Assembly: GCA_022769545.1 (NCBI GenBank)
Contig: JALEJS010000009.1
Coordinates: 1 to 43,933 of the forward strand
Length of the DNA stretch: 43,933 nt
DNA from: Blautia sp.
Lineage (GTDB): Bacteria; Bacillota; Clostridia; Lachnospirales; Lachnospiraceae
Direction: 5' to 3'
In this document: positions 6,949-14,827 of the stretch, piece by piece
How the letters are laid out: the number at the start of each line of letters is the position of its first letter
Numbering within the stretch: position 1 is the stretch's first letter
Notes under the pieces: model-generated
What the model saw: only the letters and a program-made list of their open reading frames with translations
Told to the model about the DNA's origin: nothing
Database searches by the model: none
Made by a program: the position numbers and the translations under genes

Positions 6949-8229
6949 TTAATCGGCAGACGACTCTTCCGTATGTTCCGGAAGCCAGATATGAACGGCA
7001 GAGATACGGTTTTTTTCCAGTTCATCTACCACCAGACGTGTTCCGTTTTCCAGTGTAACGGCCTGGCCGTGACCTGGAAGGGTATCCAGCTGCTCAATGA
7101 TAAATCCTCCGATGGAATCATATTCTTCAGAGTTCAGGTCCGTTCCCAGCGAATCGTTGATATCATCGAGTTTGGCAGAACCGGAAACCACATATTCCCT
7201 TCCGGGCTGAATCTCGGTAATGTCTTCCTTTTCGTTTTCGTCATACTCATCGCGGATCTCTCCGACGATTTCTTCCAGCAGATCCTCCAGAGTGACAAGG
7301 CCGGCTGTGGAGCCATATTCATCCAGTACAATTGCCAGATTGACCGATGCCTTTCTCATTTCCACCATGAGATCGGCAGTCGCTTTATATTCGTAAGTGA
7401 AATACGGGGGCCGGAGAATTTTCCGGATGGAAAATTCCTGACCGTCAGGATACATAAGCAGATCCTTCACATTGATGATTCCGATGATATTGTCCGTGTC
7501 ATCCTCATAGACCGGATAACGGGTATGCATGACCTGTCGGAAAATTGTCATCAGTTCGTCGTAGGTGTTATCCACATTAATAAAACTCATATCAATCCTT
7601 GGAATCATGACATCCCGGGCAGTGGAATCACCGAAATCGAATACGTTGTAAATCATCTGCTGCTCTTCGCGTTCGATTACGCCATCCTCCTGACTGACAT
7701 TCACCAGTGTTCTCAGCTCATGCTCTGTCATAGTGTTGGTTTTGGCATTGGGATCCACTTTAAGAAGGAACATGACGCCGTTTCCGAGCTTGCCGACGAG
7801 AAAAACAATGGGAGTCAGCACAATCATCAGGATATAGATGGATCGGGCATAGGAAAGCGCAATTTTTTCGGAATGGATGGAGGCAAGGGTTTTTGGGGTG
7901 ATTTCTCCGAACAGCAGGATGATCAGAGTCAGTATTCCGGTTGCAAGACCGACATATACATTTCCGAAAACCTGTATGGTAAAAGTGGTCATCAGAGACG
8001 ATGCCGCCATGTTGACAATGTTGTTTCCGATCAGAATCGTGCTGAGCATTTTTCCGGAATCGGAAATGACTTTGTTCAGAATTATGGCATTTTTATTTCC
8101 CTGTTCGGCCAGAGCCTGAATATGGATATGGTTTACGGTGGTCATGGAAGTTTCGGCGGATGAGAAAAATCCGGACAAAAATACCAGAATGACCAGAATA
8201 ATCAGCTGTATCAGTACACCTGAATTCAA
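6949..8229 (-). CDS. CNNM/CorC-type transporter-like protein (hemolysin family)
   Basis: This 426-residue protein has an N-terminal DUF21/CNNM membrane domain of about four segments with the family motif SGFFSSAETSMT. A cytoplasmic CBS pair follows (MIPRIDMSFI..., and VNLAIVLDEYGSTAGLVTLEDLLEEI), then a C-terminal CorC/HlyC domain. Relatives are proposed Mg2+/Co2+ exporters or regulators of divalent-cation export. The name hemolysin is historical. I choose TTG 8229 as start because AGGAAG lies 8-9 nt upstream and the next residues begin the first membrane helix. The open frame extends further to 8298, but without a matching ribosome binding site. It is monocistronic, ending in the shared terminator. 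Confidence 0.9.
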   Translation of the reverse strand: MNSGVLIQLIILVILVFLSGFFSSAETSMTTVNHIHIQALAEQGNKNAIILNKVISDSGKMLSTILIGNNIVNMAASSLMTTFTIQVFGNVYVGLATGILTLIILLFGEITPKTLASIHSEKIALSYARSIYILMIVLTPIVFLVGKLGNGVMFLLKVDPNAKTNTMTEHELRTLVNVSQEDGVIEREEQQMIYNVFDFGDSTARDVMIPRIDMSFINVDNTYDELMTIFRQVMHTRYPVYEDDTDNIIGIINVKDLLMYPDGQEFSIRKILRPPYFTYEYKATADLMVEMRKASVNLAIVLDEYGSTAGLVTLEDLLEEIVGEIRDEYDENEKEDITEIQPGREYVVSGSAKLDDINDSLGTDLNSEEYDSIGGFIIEQLDTLPGHGQAVTLENGTRLVVDELEKNRISAVHIWLPEHTEESSAD

Positions 8230-8353
8230 TAGATTCACTTCCTGTCTGTAATGATATATATCAGAAAAAAATATACATGATTTCTGCAGAAAAAGCAAGG
8301 ATTATCATAGGACGTGTGAGAACGAAAAAAATCAAAAAAATTATTACAAAACA

Positions 8354-8382
8354 TTTACAAAACAATAAAGTTTTGATATAGT
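8354..8382 (+). promoter_or_regulatory. Promoter of the acidic surface-protein gene
   Basis: TTTACA (8354-8359) and TATAGT (8377-8382) are 17 bases apart. The leader contains a small GGCTTT/AAAGCC hairpin at 8404-8420. Confidence 0.65.
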
Positions 8383-8466
8383 ATGTACGTGACAATCATC
8401 GACGGCTTTTTCAAAAAGCCATTTTATGATATATGCTTCATATACAGGAAGAACTGAGGTAAGGGA

Positions 8467-10257
8467 ATGACAAAATATATGAAAAAGAAAAACAGGAAAA
8501 AGGGTATGTGCTTTGCGGCTGCTGCGATAACCGTGGCATTGTTGGCTGGGCAGATTCCACCGTCGGCGCGGAATGTTTCGGCTGCTGTGGAAATGAATAT
8601 GGTGATCCCGGATAATGTGACCATTGACTCTCCCACAGAACTGGCGAATGTACAGCTTCCGAAGAGTGAATATGGTCGTCTGCGCTGGGTGGATGATTCT
8701 TTTGTGCCTTCACAGCGCGTACAGTCCTGTGAAGTTGTTTTTATTCCTGATGAGGGGATAGATGTGGAAGGTGCTGATCCGGAAAGTGGGAAAATTTATT
8801 CCACAGTCACGGTGGTGGTTCTTTCCCCTGGGAATGATGAGGGTGAGGAATCAGAAGAAGGATATGATTCAGAAAATAATTCGGAATATGATTCTGTGAA
8901 TGATGAGATGACGGATATGCAGGAGGATTCATCGGAAGAAACATCCGGTGATAGTTTCGGGGAAAAGGAAACGAATCCGGAAGAATCATCTGCAGATGAG
9001 ACGCCATCCGGAGAACTTCCTGATTCGGAAGAAGGGTCAGAAGAAGGCGAAGAGAGCGATGCGGACGCAGCCGGTACCGACGGGGCAGAAGATGATCAGA
9101 CCGTAAATGATGAAAAGAACGGGGATTCATCGTCCGAAGATGAAAGTGAAGATGAGCAGGAGCCGGAACAGAACAGGGAAGAGTCCGGCGAGTCAGAAGA
9201 GACAGAAAAAACGGAAGAATCTGAAGAAGAGCAGAAAGACGGGGCAGAAGACACACAGAAAAAAGACGAAGCGAATGAGCCTGGAAATGAGTCGGACAAT
9301 TCCGAAGATCGTTCCGAAAATGAGAAAACGGAAGAAAACACAGAAGATGACAGTATAGAAGAAAACACAGAAGATAATAGCACAGAAGAAAATACAGAAG
9401 AAAAAATAGAAAATAATACAGAAGAAAACAGTACAGAAGAAAAGAATACTGAGGAAGAGAAAGCAGAGGATAATAATATTTTTGACAGAACACCGGACCA
9501 GGACGAGCCGGCCATGCGTGTGATAAACCTTTCGGATGATCTTACGGAGGAAGAACAGCAGGTACAGGCAGCAATCAATCACTCCTGCAGCGGAATTACC
9601 GTTTCCGGAATTGATCTGCCATGGTATGTTCAGTTCCGTGCAAGCGTCGGGGCGGATTATGAATTTTCCAATGAGGAATCCGCAGAAATTTTCAAGTCCT
9701 ATGAGTTTGAACTCTGGGACCTGAAACATCATGTTCCATATGAAATTCCGGACGGTGAGTATATCAGTGTGACCGTCCCGGTGAAAGCAGGTTATGACTA
9801 CACGGTAGAGCATATTCTGGGCAGCGGCGGAACGGAAACCATTGTTCCAAGTGTGAACGGCAGCACGCTGGTATTCAGCACACATTCTTTCAGCCCGTTC
9901 AGCATTGCCGGGAGTCAGTCACTGGTTGGGGAAGATGTGGCGAAAAAAGGATATGCAACTCCGACGCCTACGCCTGTTCCCACAAAAGCACCGGCAACCG
10001 TGTCGGGGAACAGCGGCACATCGGCTTCAGGGAATGTATCGTCTTCCGGAAGCCAGAATACATATTACGAAGAAGACAATTCCTATGATGAGCCGGAAGC
10101 TTCTTCGGACGACAGTCAGGAAGATAATTCCGGGCATGTGAGAACCGCAGCAGTCCAGACCGGTGATGACACGCAGATTCTGCCTCTGGTGATTCTTGCA
10201 GCTGCAGCACTGCTGATTGTAATCCTTGTACTGTTTTTCAGAAAGAAAAAGAAATAA
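8467..10257 (+). CDS. Acidic wall-anchored surface protein
   Basis: A 596-residue secreted protein. Residues 1-40 are a signal peptide: a basic start, a hydrophobic core AAAAITVALLAG, then SARNVSAA. Residues about 120-348 are a low-complexity Glu/Asp/Ser/Asn stalk, ending in degenerate repeats of the T-E-E-N-T-E-D type. Residues about 360-490 look like a folded beta-sandwich module (SGIDLPWYVQFRASVG, then YISVTVPVKAGYDYTVE and FSTHSFSPFSIAG). A Pro/Thr/Ser-rich linker follows. The C-terminus reads VQTGDD, a hydrophobic segment and RKKKK, matching the non-canonical TGD sorting signals of Lachnospiraceae. It is therefore probably attached to peptidoglycan by a sortase not present in this window. 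Its ligand is unknown. Confidence 0.85.
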   Translation: MTKYMKKKNRKKGMCFAAAAITVALLAGQIPPSARNVSAAVEMNMVIPDNVTIDSPTELANVQLPKSEYGRLRWVDDSFVPSQRVQSCEVVFIPDEGIDVEGADPESGKIYSTVTVVVLSPGNDEGEESEEGYDSENNSEYDSVNDEMTDMQEDSSEETSGDSFGEKETNPEESSADETPSGELPDSEEGSEEGEESDADAAGTDGAEDDQTVNDEKNGDSSSEDESEDEQEPEQNREESGESEETEKTEESEEEQKDGAEDTQKKDEANEPGNESDNSEDRSENEKTEENTEDDSIEENTEDNSTEENTEEKIENNTEENSTEEKNTEEEKAEDNNIFDRTPDQDEPAMRVINLSDDLTEEEQQVQAAINHSCSGITVSGIDLPWYVQFRASVGADYEFSNEESAEIFKSYEFELWDLKHHVPYEIPDGEYISVTVPVKAGYDYTVEHILGSGGTETIVPSVNGSTLVFSTHSFSPFSIAGSQSLVGEDVAKKGYATPTPTPVPTKAPATVSGNSGTSASGNVSSSGSQNTYYEEDNSYDEPEASSDDSQEDNSGHVRTAAVQTGDDTQILPLVILAAAALLIVILVLFFRKKKK

Positions 10258-10289
10258 TCAGAATGGCTGATGAAGGAATAACGCAGCCG

Positions 10290-10324
10290 GCCCTCCCATA
10301 TATTGCAATGGGAGGGCTTTTTTT
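10290..10324 (+). terminator. Strong terminator whose 3' arm contains the next gene's ribosome binding site
   Basis: GCCCTCCCAT (10290-10299) pairs with ATGGGAGGGC (10308-10317), followed by seven T. The ATG of the next gene starts at 10325, directly after the T-run. The arm segment GGAGGG (10311-10316) lies 8 nt before that ATG, so the hairpin would also hide the ribosome binding site in read-through transcripts. Confidence 0.9.
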
Positions 10325-10675
10325 ATGAAAATTAAAGCGGTGCTGAGGGCCATGCTGTTTGCCTATACAGTGACAGGCCTGCTTTTGCTTCTTCTGGCAT
10401 TCCTTCTGTTCCGGTTTAATCTGGGGGAAATGCCGATGGAAGCGGGAATTGTATTCACATATCTGCTGTCCGGTTTTCTGGGAGGATTCACGGCAGGAAG
10501 GATGATCAGGCAGAACAAATATCTGTGGGGACTGGCTGTGGGTTTTGGATATTTTCTGCTTCTTCTGCTGGCGTCCTTCCTGGTACAGGGGAAATGGGAA
10601 CTGTCACCGGGGCATGTTCTGACGGTATTTCTCCTGTGCGTGGGAGGAAGTATGGCAGGCGGTATGATTTCCTGA
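10325..10675 (+). CDS. TIGR04086-type small membrane protein
   Basis: This 116-residue protein is almost entirely hydrophobic, with four likely transmembrane helices: residues about 8-30, 40-60, 68-88 and 95-114. The glycine-rich segment YLLSGFLGGFTAGRMIRQNKY is characteristic of the TIGR04086 family as I remember it. The family is found near the SCIFF peptide and SecDF genes in Clostridia, which fits this location. Its function is unknown. A membrane role in the SCIFF pathway is possible but only suggested by neighbourhood. Translation would start from GGAGGG inside the terminator arm of the preceding gene. No separate promoter is evident before it, so expression seems to depend on read-through or on weak initiation within the upstream gene. 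Confidence 0.8.
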   Translation: MKIKAVLRAMLFAYTVTGLLLLLLAFLLFRFNLGEMPMEAGIVFTYLLSGFLGGFTAGRMIRQNKYLWGLAVGFGYFLLLLLASFLVQGKWELSPGHVLTVFLLCVGGSMAGGMIS

Positions 10676-10703
10676 AAAAATGCTTTTAAATTCAGAAGAA
10701 TTA

Positions 10704-10712
10704 TGCTATACT
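10704..10712 (+). promoter_or_regulatory. Extended -10 promoter of scfA
   Basis: TGCTATACT is a TGn-extended -10 element 36 bases before the scfA start. No convincing -35 is present, which is usual for extended -10 promoters. Confidence 0.5.
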
Positions 10713-10747
10713 ATGCCAAGATGAATAAAATACAGGAGGAATATGTT

Positions 10748-10888
10748 ATGGAACATATCAAAACATTAAATACAAAGAACTTACAGAATACAGTAAAAAA
10801 AGGCGGCTGCGGAGAATGTCAGACATCCTGCCAGTCTGCATGCAAGACATCCTGTACGGTAGGAAATCAGAGCTGCGAGCATAAATAA
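10748..10888 (+). CDS. scfA: SCIFF six-cysteine RiPP precursor peptide
   Basis: A 46-residue ribosomal peptide with the hallmark six cysteines at 21, 24, 28, 32, 36 and 43, in the segment GGCGECQTSCQSACKTSCTV. The leader (MEHIKTLNTKNLQNTV) is the conserved recognition part. In a characterised thermophile homologue the maturase forms a thioether between Cys32 and Thr37. Both residues are present here at the same positions. The start is ATG 10748, with AGGAGG at 10734-10739. The gene has its own promoter and is followed by a hairpin before the maturase gene, so precursor should be made in excess. The biological role of SCIFF peptides is not established. No protease or exporter gene is adjacent, which argues against a simple secreted bacteriocin. 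Confidence 0.96.
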   Translation: MEHIKTLNTKNLQNTVKKGGCGECQTSCQSACKTSCTVGNQSCEHK

Positions 10889-10913
10889 AAAGGCGGCTGT
10901 AGGAAGAACATCT

Positions 10914-10941
10914 TAAGCAGCGGGTACGTATCCGCTGCTTA
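10914..10941 (+). terminator. Partial terminator / attenuator between scfA and scfB
   Basis: TAAGCAGCGG (10914-10923) pairs with CCGCTGCTTA (10932-10941) around an 8-nt loop, followed by only a weak T-rich stretch (TTCTT). Leaky termination here would give more precursor than maturase. Confidence 0.65.
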
Positions 10942-10969
10942 TTCTTACGCCTGGAAAGGATATGAAGAT

Positions 10970-12334
10970 ATGAGCCTGATTCATCGTTATAAGAACAATG
11001 GATATAACATTGTTCTGGATGTAAACAGCGGCTGTATACATCTTGTTGATGAAGTGACATATGAGGTGCTTCCCTGTATGGAGGAAGGAATGTCGGCGGA
11101 GGAAACGGCTGACCGGCTTGCAGACAGATTCCTTCGGGAAGATATAAAGACCTCCTGGGAAGAGTGTGAGCAGCTCCGGGAAAACGGAATGCTGTTTACC
11201 CGGGATGCATATGAGAAGGTGATCGATGAATTTACGGATAACCGGCAGACGGTGGTTAAGGCATTGTGCCTGCACATTGCGCATGACTGTAATCTGGCAT
11301 GCCGGTATTGTTTTGCAGAAGAAGGAGAATATCATGGTCGCCGTGCTCTGATGTCATTTGAGGTGGGCAGAAAAGCACTGGATTTTCTGATTGCGAATTC
11401 CGGAGCCAGAAAAAACCTGGAGGTGGATTTCTTTGGCGGAGAGCCTCTGATGAACTGGCAGGTGGTAAAGGATCTGGTGCAGTATGGCCGTGAACAGGAA
11501 AAATTACATAATAAGAAATTTCGTTTCACACTGACCACAAACGGTGTATTGCTGAATGATGAAGTGATGGAATTCTGCAACCGGGAAATGGCAAATGTTG
11601 TACTCAGCGTGGACGGAAGAAAAGAAGTGCATGATTATATGCGTCCGTTTCGAAAGGGAGCCGGCAGCTATGATCTGATCATGCCGAAGTTTCAGAAATT
11701 TGCGGAATCACGAAATCAGGATAAATACTATGTTCGCGGAACCTTCACGCACCATAATCTTGATTTTTCGAAAGATGTGCTTCATCTTGCGGATCTTGGA
11801 TTTAAGCAGATATCCGTGGAGCCGGTCGTTGCGCCGGAGGAAGAAGCTTATGCCATCCGGGAGGAGGATGTGCCGCAGATCATGGAGGAATACGATCTTC
11901 TTGCAAGAGAGATGATACAGCGGGAGAAAGAAGGAAAGGGCTTTAATTTCTTTCATTTTATGATTGATCTTACCGGCGGACCCTGTGTTTACAAGCGTCT
12001 GTCCGGATGCGGATCCGGGACAGAATATCTGGCAGTCACTCCCTGGGGAGATTTTTATCCGTGTCATCAGTTTGTGGGAGAAGAAGAATTCCTGATGGGA
12101 AACGTGGACGAAGGAATCACAAAACCGGAGATCCGGGAAAAATTCGGGCACTGTAATGTCTATACGAAAAAAGAATGCAAAGAATGTTTTGCCAGGTTCT
12201 ACTGCAGCGGAGGATGTGCGGCAAATGCATACCATTTTCAGGGAGATATCCAGGGAAATTATGAGATTGGCTGTCAGCTTCAGAGAAAACGTGTGGAGTG
12301 CGCGATTATGATAAAAGCCGCTTTGGCGGAATAA
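10970..12334 (+). CDS. scfB: SCIFF maturase, radical SAM/SPASM thioether-forming enzyme
   Basis: This 454-residue enzyme installs a Cys-to-Thr thioether in the SCIFF peptide. Residues about 10-85 form an N-terminal PqqD-like recognition domain (YNIVLDVNSGCIHLVD...). The radical SAM cluster motif CX3CX2C is at Cys107, Cys111 and Cys114 (HDCNLACRYCF), followed by FFGGEPLMNW. The C-terminal third is a SPASM domain holding auxiliary iron-sulfur clusters, with Cys in GGPCVY, SGCGSG, YPCHQF, KECKECF, YCSGGC and GCQLQ. The start is ATG 10970, with AAAGGA 9 nt before. It lies 81 bases after scfA and 26 bases before secDF, so it probably shares transcripts with both. Confidence 0.96.
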   Translation: MSLIHRYKNNGYNIVLDVNSGCIHLVDEVTYEVLPCMEEGMSAEETADRLADRFLREDIKTSWEECEQLRENGMLFTRDAYEKVIDEFTDNRQTVVKALCLHIAHDCNLACRYCFAEEGEYHGRRALMSFEVGRKALDFLIANSGARKNLEVDFFGGEPLMNWQVVKDLVQYGREQEKLHNKKFRFTLTTNGVLLNDEVMEFCNREMANVVLSVDGRKEVHDYMRPFRKGAGSYDLIMPKFQKFAESRNQDKYYVRGTFTHHNLDFSKDVLHLADLGFKQISVEPVVAPEEEAYAIREEDVPQIMEEYDLLAREMIQREKEGKGFNFFHFMIDLTGGPCVYKRLSGCGSGTEYLAVTPWGDFYPCHQFVGEEEFLMGNVDEGITKPEIREKFGHCNVYTKKECKECFARFYCSGGCAANAYHFQGDIQGNYEIGCQLQRKRVECAIMIKAALAE

Positions 12335-12360
12335 GAAAAAAAGTAAGAAGGGAATAAGAA

Positions 12361-14763
12361 ATGAAGAAAAACAGAGGTATTATTGTGCTGATCCTGACGG
12401 TGATCGCAACCGTATTCTTCTGCTATACGGCAGGCGTGGGATTCGGCCCGACAGGCACCGGTGCGGCAAAGAACATTAAGACTGGTCTGGATCTTTCCGG
12501 CGGAGTCAGCATTACCTATCAGACAAAGGAATCCAATCCGAGCAGTGAAGATATGTCTGATACGATTTACAAGCTGCAGAAACGTGTAGAGCAGTACAGT
12601 ACAGAGGCTCAGGTATACAAAGAAGGCGACAATCGTATCAACGTGGAAATTCCGGGAGTAAGCGATGCAAATGCAATTCTGGAAGAGCTTGGAAAGCCCG
12701 GTTCTCTTTGCTTTGTCACACAGACCGGAGACGATGGTGAACAAAACTTCTCTTATGGTACAAATGGTTATGAACTGACCAGAAGTCTGGAGGAGATCCG
12801 TGAGAACGGCGGTGTGGCGCTGGATGGATCTGACATCGCAGACGCACAGGGCGGTGCCATTCAGGACAATACGACGGGATCCAGAGAGTATGTTGTCAGC
12901 CTGACCATGACAGATGAGGGAAAAGACAAATTTGCAGAAGCGACAGCGGCAAATGTGGGAAAACCCATTGCCATTGTGTATGATAACAGCATCCTGAGTG
13001 CACCGAATGTAAAAGAGGCGATTACCGGAGGAAAGGCACAGATTGACGGACAGGAAAGTGTGGAAGAAGCGCAGGAACTGGCTTCCTTCATCCGTATCGG
13101 TTCTCTGAGCCTGGAACTTGAGGAACTCCGTTCCAGCGTGGTGGCCGCACAGCTTGGTGTGGAAGCGATTGACACAAGTGTAAAGGCTGCGCTGATCGGT
13201 CTGATCATTGTGATCCTGTTTATGATTCTGGCATACCGTATCCCTGGTGTTGTGGCAGCACTTGCCCTTGTGATCTATACAGCACTTATGCTGATTACCC
13301 TGAACGCATTTGATATTACGCTGACACTGCCGGGTATTGCAGGTATCATTCTTGGCATCGGTATGGCGGTGGATGCGAACGTTATTATTTATGCCCGTAT
13401 CCAGGAAGAAATCGCTGCCGGTTCCTCGGTGAAAAATTCCATCCGTACCGGTTATCAGAAAGCATTTTCCGCAATCTTTGACGGAAACATTACCACACTG
13501 ATCGCATCCTTCGTACTGATGTGGCTTGGCTCCGGTTCGGTAAAAGGATTCGCGTACACTCTGGCGCTTGGTATCGTGATTTCCATGTTTACAGCCCTTG
13601 TGGTTTCAAGGCTGATCATGAATGCGCTGTATGCAGTAGGCGTTCACGATGCGAAATTCTATGGCAAGGCGAAAGATAGAAAAGCCGTTGATTTTGTAGG
13701 CAAGAGAAAAATATTCTTTACGATCTCCGTTATCCTGATCCTGTGCGCGCCGGTCTTTATGGCAATACACAGCGGAACAGAAGGAAAGGCACTGAACTAC
13801 AGTCTGGAATTCTCCGGCGGTACTTCTACAAATGTTACCTTTAACGAAGATATGGATATCAAGCAGATCGATGCAGAAGTAGTTCCGGTTGTGGAAGAAG
13901 TGACCGGTGACGGAAATGTTCAGGCAACCAAGGTTGTGGGAGGAAATCAGGTAATCATCAAAACCCGCTCTCTGACGCTGGATGAACGTGAGAAACTGAA
14001 CCAGGCACTGGTTGACAATTTTGGCGTAGATGACAGTCTGATTTCTGCAGAAAGCATTTCTGCAACCGTCAGCAAAGAGATGCGTCAGGATGCCATTGTG
14101 GCTGTGATCGTTGCGACGATCTTCATGCTGCTTTACATCTGGTTCCGGTTCAAGGATATCCGTTTTGCAGGAAGTGCGGTGCTGGCGCTTCTTCATGACG
14201 TACTGGTCGTTCTTGCGTTTTATGCCGTTGCACGTGTATCCGTAGGTAATACATTCATTGCTTGTATGCTGACCATTGTCGGATATTCCATCAATGCGAC
14301 GATCGTTATCTTTGACCGTATCCGCGAAAATCTTCACGGAAGCAGAAGAGTGGATGGCCTTGAGGACATTGTAAATCAGAGTATTACACAGACACTTACC
14401 AGAAGTATTTATACTTCCTTTACAACCTTTGTCATGGTAGCGGTTCTGTATATCATGGGTGTATCTTCCATCCGTGGGTTTGCATTGCCTCTGATGGTAG
14501 GTATCCTCTGTGGTGCATATTCATCGGTATGTATCACAGGTGCACTGTGGATTGTCCTGAAAAAAAGATTTACAAAAGCAGAAGAACCGGCGAGAGTGAC
14601 AGTGGCAGCTGCTCCGAAAAAAGCACCGGTATCTGCGAAGGCATCAGCTCCGGTTAACAGACCGACAGCAGATCAGCCCAAAAAGAAAAACAGAAAAAGA
14701 GTGGCAGAGCGTCTGGCAAGGGAAGAAGCTGAAAAAGCAAAAAGCCAGGAAGAATCTGAATAA
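12361..14763 (+). CDS. secDF: Fused protein-export subunit SecDF
   Basis: An 800-residue single-chain SecD-SecF that uses the proton-motive force to aid translocation of proteins leaving SecYEG. The SecD half begins with one membrane helix (IIVLILTVIATVFFCYTAGVG), then the extracellular P1-like domain with the LDLSGGVSITY motif. Five more helices follow, with the AGIILGIGMAVDANVIIYARI signature. The SecF half starts near residue 450 (FFTISVILILCAPVF, then YSLEFSGGTSTNV) and has its own helices with CMLTIVGYSINATIVIFDRI. The C-terminal 60 residues are a basic/Ala tail (KKAPVSAKASAPV... KKKNRKRVAERLAREE), which is probably cytoplasmic. It follows scfB closely, an arrangement I know from Clostridia. 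Confidence 0.96.
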   Translation: MKKNRGIIVLILTVIATVFFCYTAGVGFGPTGTGAAKNIKTGLDLSGGVSITYQTKESNPSSEDMSDTIYKLQKRVEQYSTEAQVYKEGDNRINVEIPGVSDANAILEELGKPGSLCFVTQTGDDGEQNFSYGTNGYELTRSLEEIRENGGVALDGSDIADAQGGAIQDNTTGSREYVVSLTMTDEGKDKFAEATAANVGKPIAIVYDNSILSAPNVKEAITGGKAQIDGQESVEEAQELASFIRIGSLSLELEELRSSVVAAQLGVEAIDTSVKAALIGLIIVILFMILAYRIPGVVAALALVIYTALMLITLNAFDITLTLPGIAGIILGIGMAVDANVIIYARIQEEIAAGSSVKNSIRTGYQKAFSAIFDGNITTLIASFVLMWLGSGSVKGFAYTLALGIVISMFTALVVSRLIMNALYAVGVHDAKFYGKAKDRKAVDFVGKRKIFFTISVILILCAPVFMAIHSGTEGKALNYSLEFSGGTSTNVTFNEDMDIKQIDAEVVPVVEEVTGDGNVQATKVVGGNQVIIKTRSLTLDEREKLNQALVDNFGVDDSLISAESISATVSKEMRQDAIVAVIVATIFMLLYIWFRFKDIRFAGSAVLALLHDVLVVLAFYAVARVSVGNTFIACMLTIVGYSINATIVIFDRIRENLHGSRRVDGLEDIVNQSITQTLTRSIYTSFTTFVMVAVLYIMGVSSIRGFALPLMVGILCGAYSSVCITGALWIVLKKRFTKAEEPARVTVAAAPKKAPVSAKASAPVNRPTADQPKKKNRKRVAERLAREEAEKAKSQEESE

Positions 14764-14780
14764 ATTATGAAAACAGGAAC

Positions 14781-14818
14781 ATCCCGGACAGAGAAATACT
14801 GCCCGGGATCTTTCTATT
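14781..14818 (+). terminator. Weak hairpin between secDF and recJ
   Basis: ATCCCGG (14781-14787) pairs with CCGGGAT (14803-14809), followed by CTTTCTATT. The T-run is interrupted and recJ starts 10 bases later, so it is more likely an attenuator or mRNA-stabilising hairpin than a full stop. Confidence 0.5.
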
Positions 14819-14827
14819 AGGAGCATT

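Noticed and set aside
8404..8425. Terminator before the surface-protein gene
   Set aside because: The GGCTTT/AAAGCC stem is short and A/T-rich with a poor T-run, and lies downstream of the gene's own promoter. It is at most a minor leader hairpin.
9340..9480. Possible CRISPR-like repeats in the surface-protein gene
   Set aside because: The repeats are GAAGAAAACACAGAA-type codon repeats of an acidic stalk, irregular in length and within an open frame.
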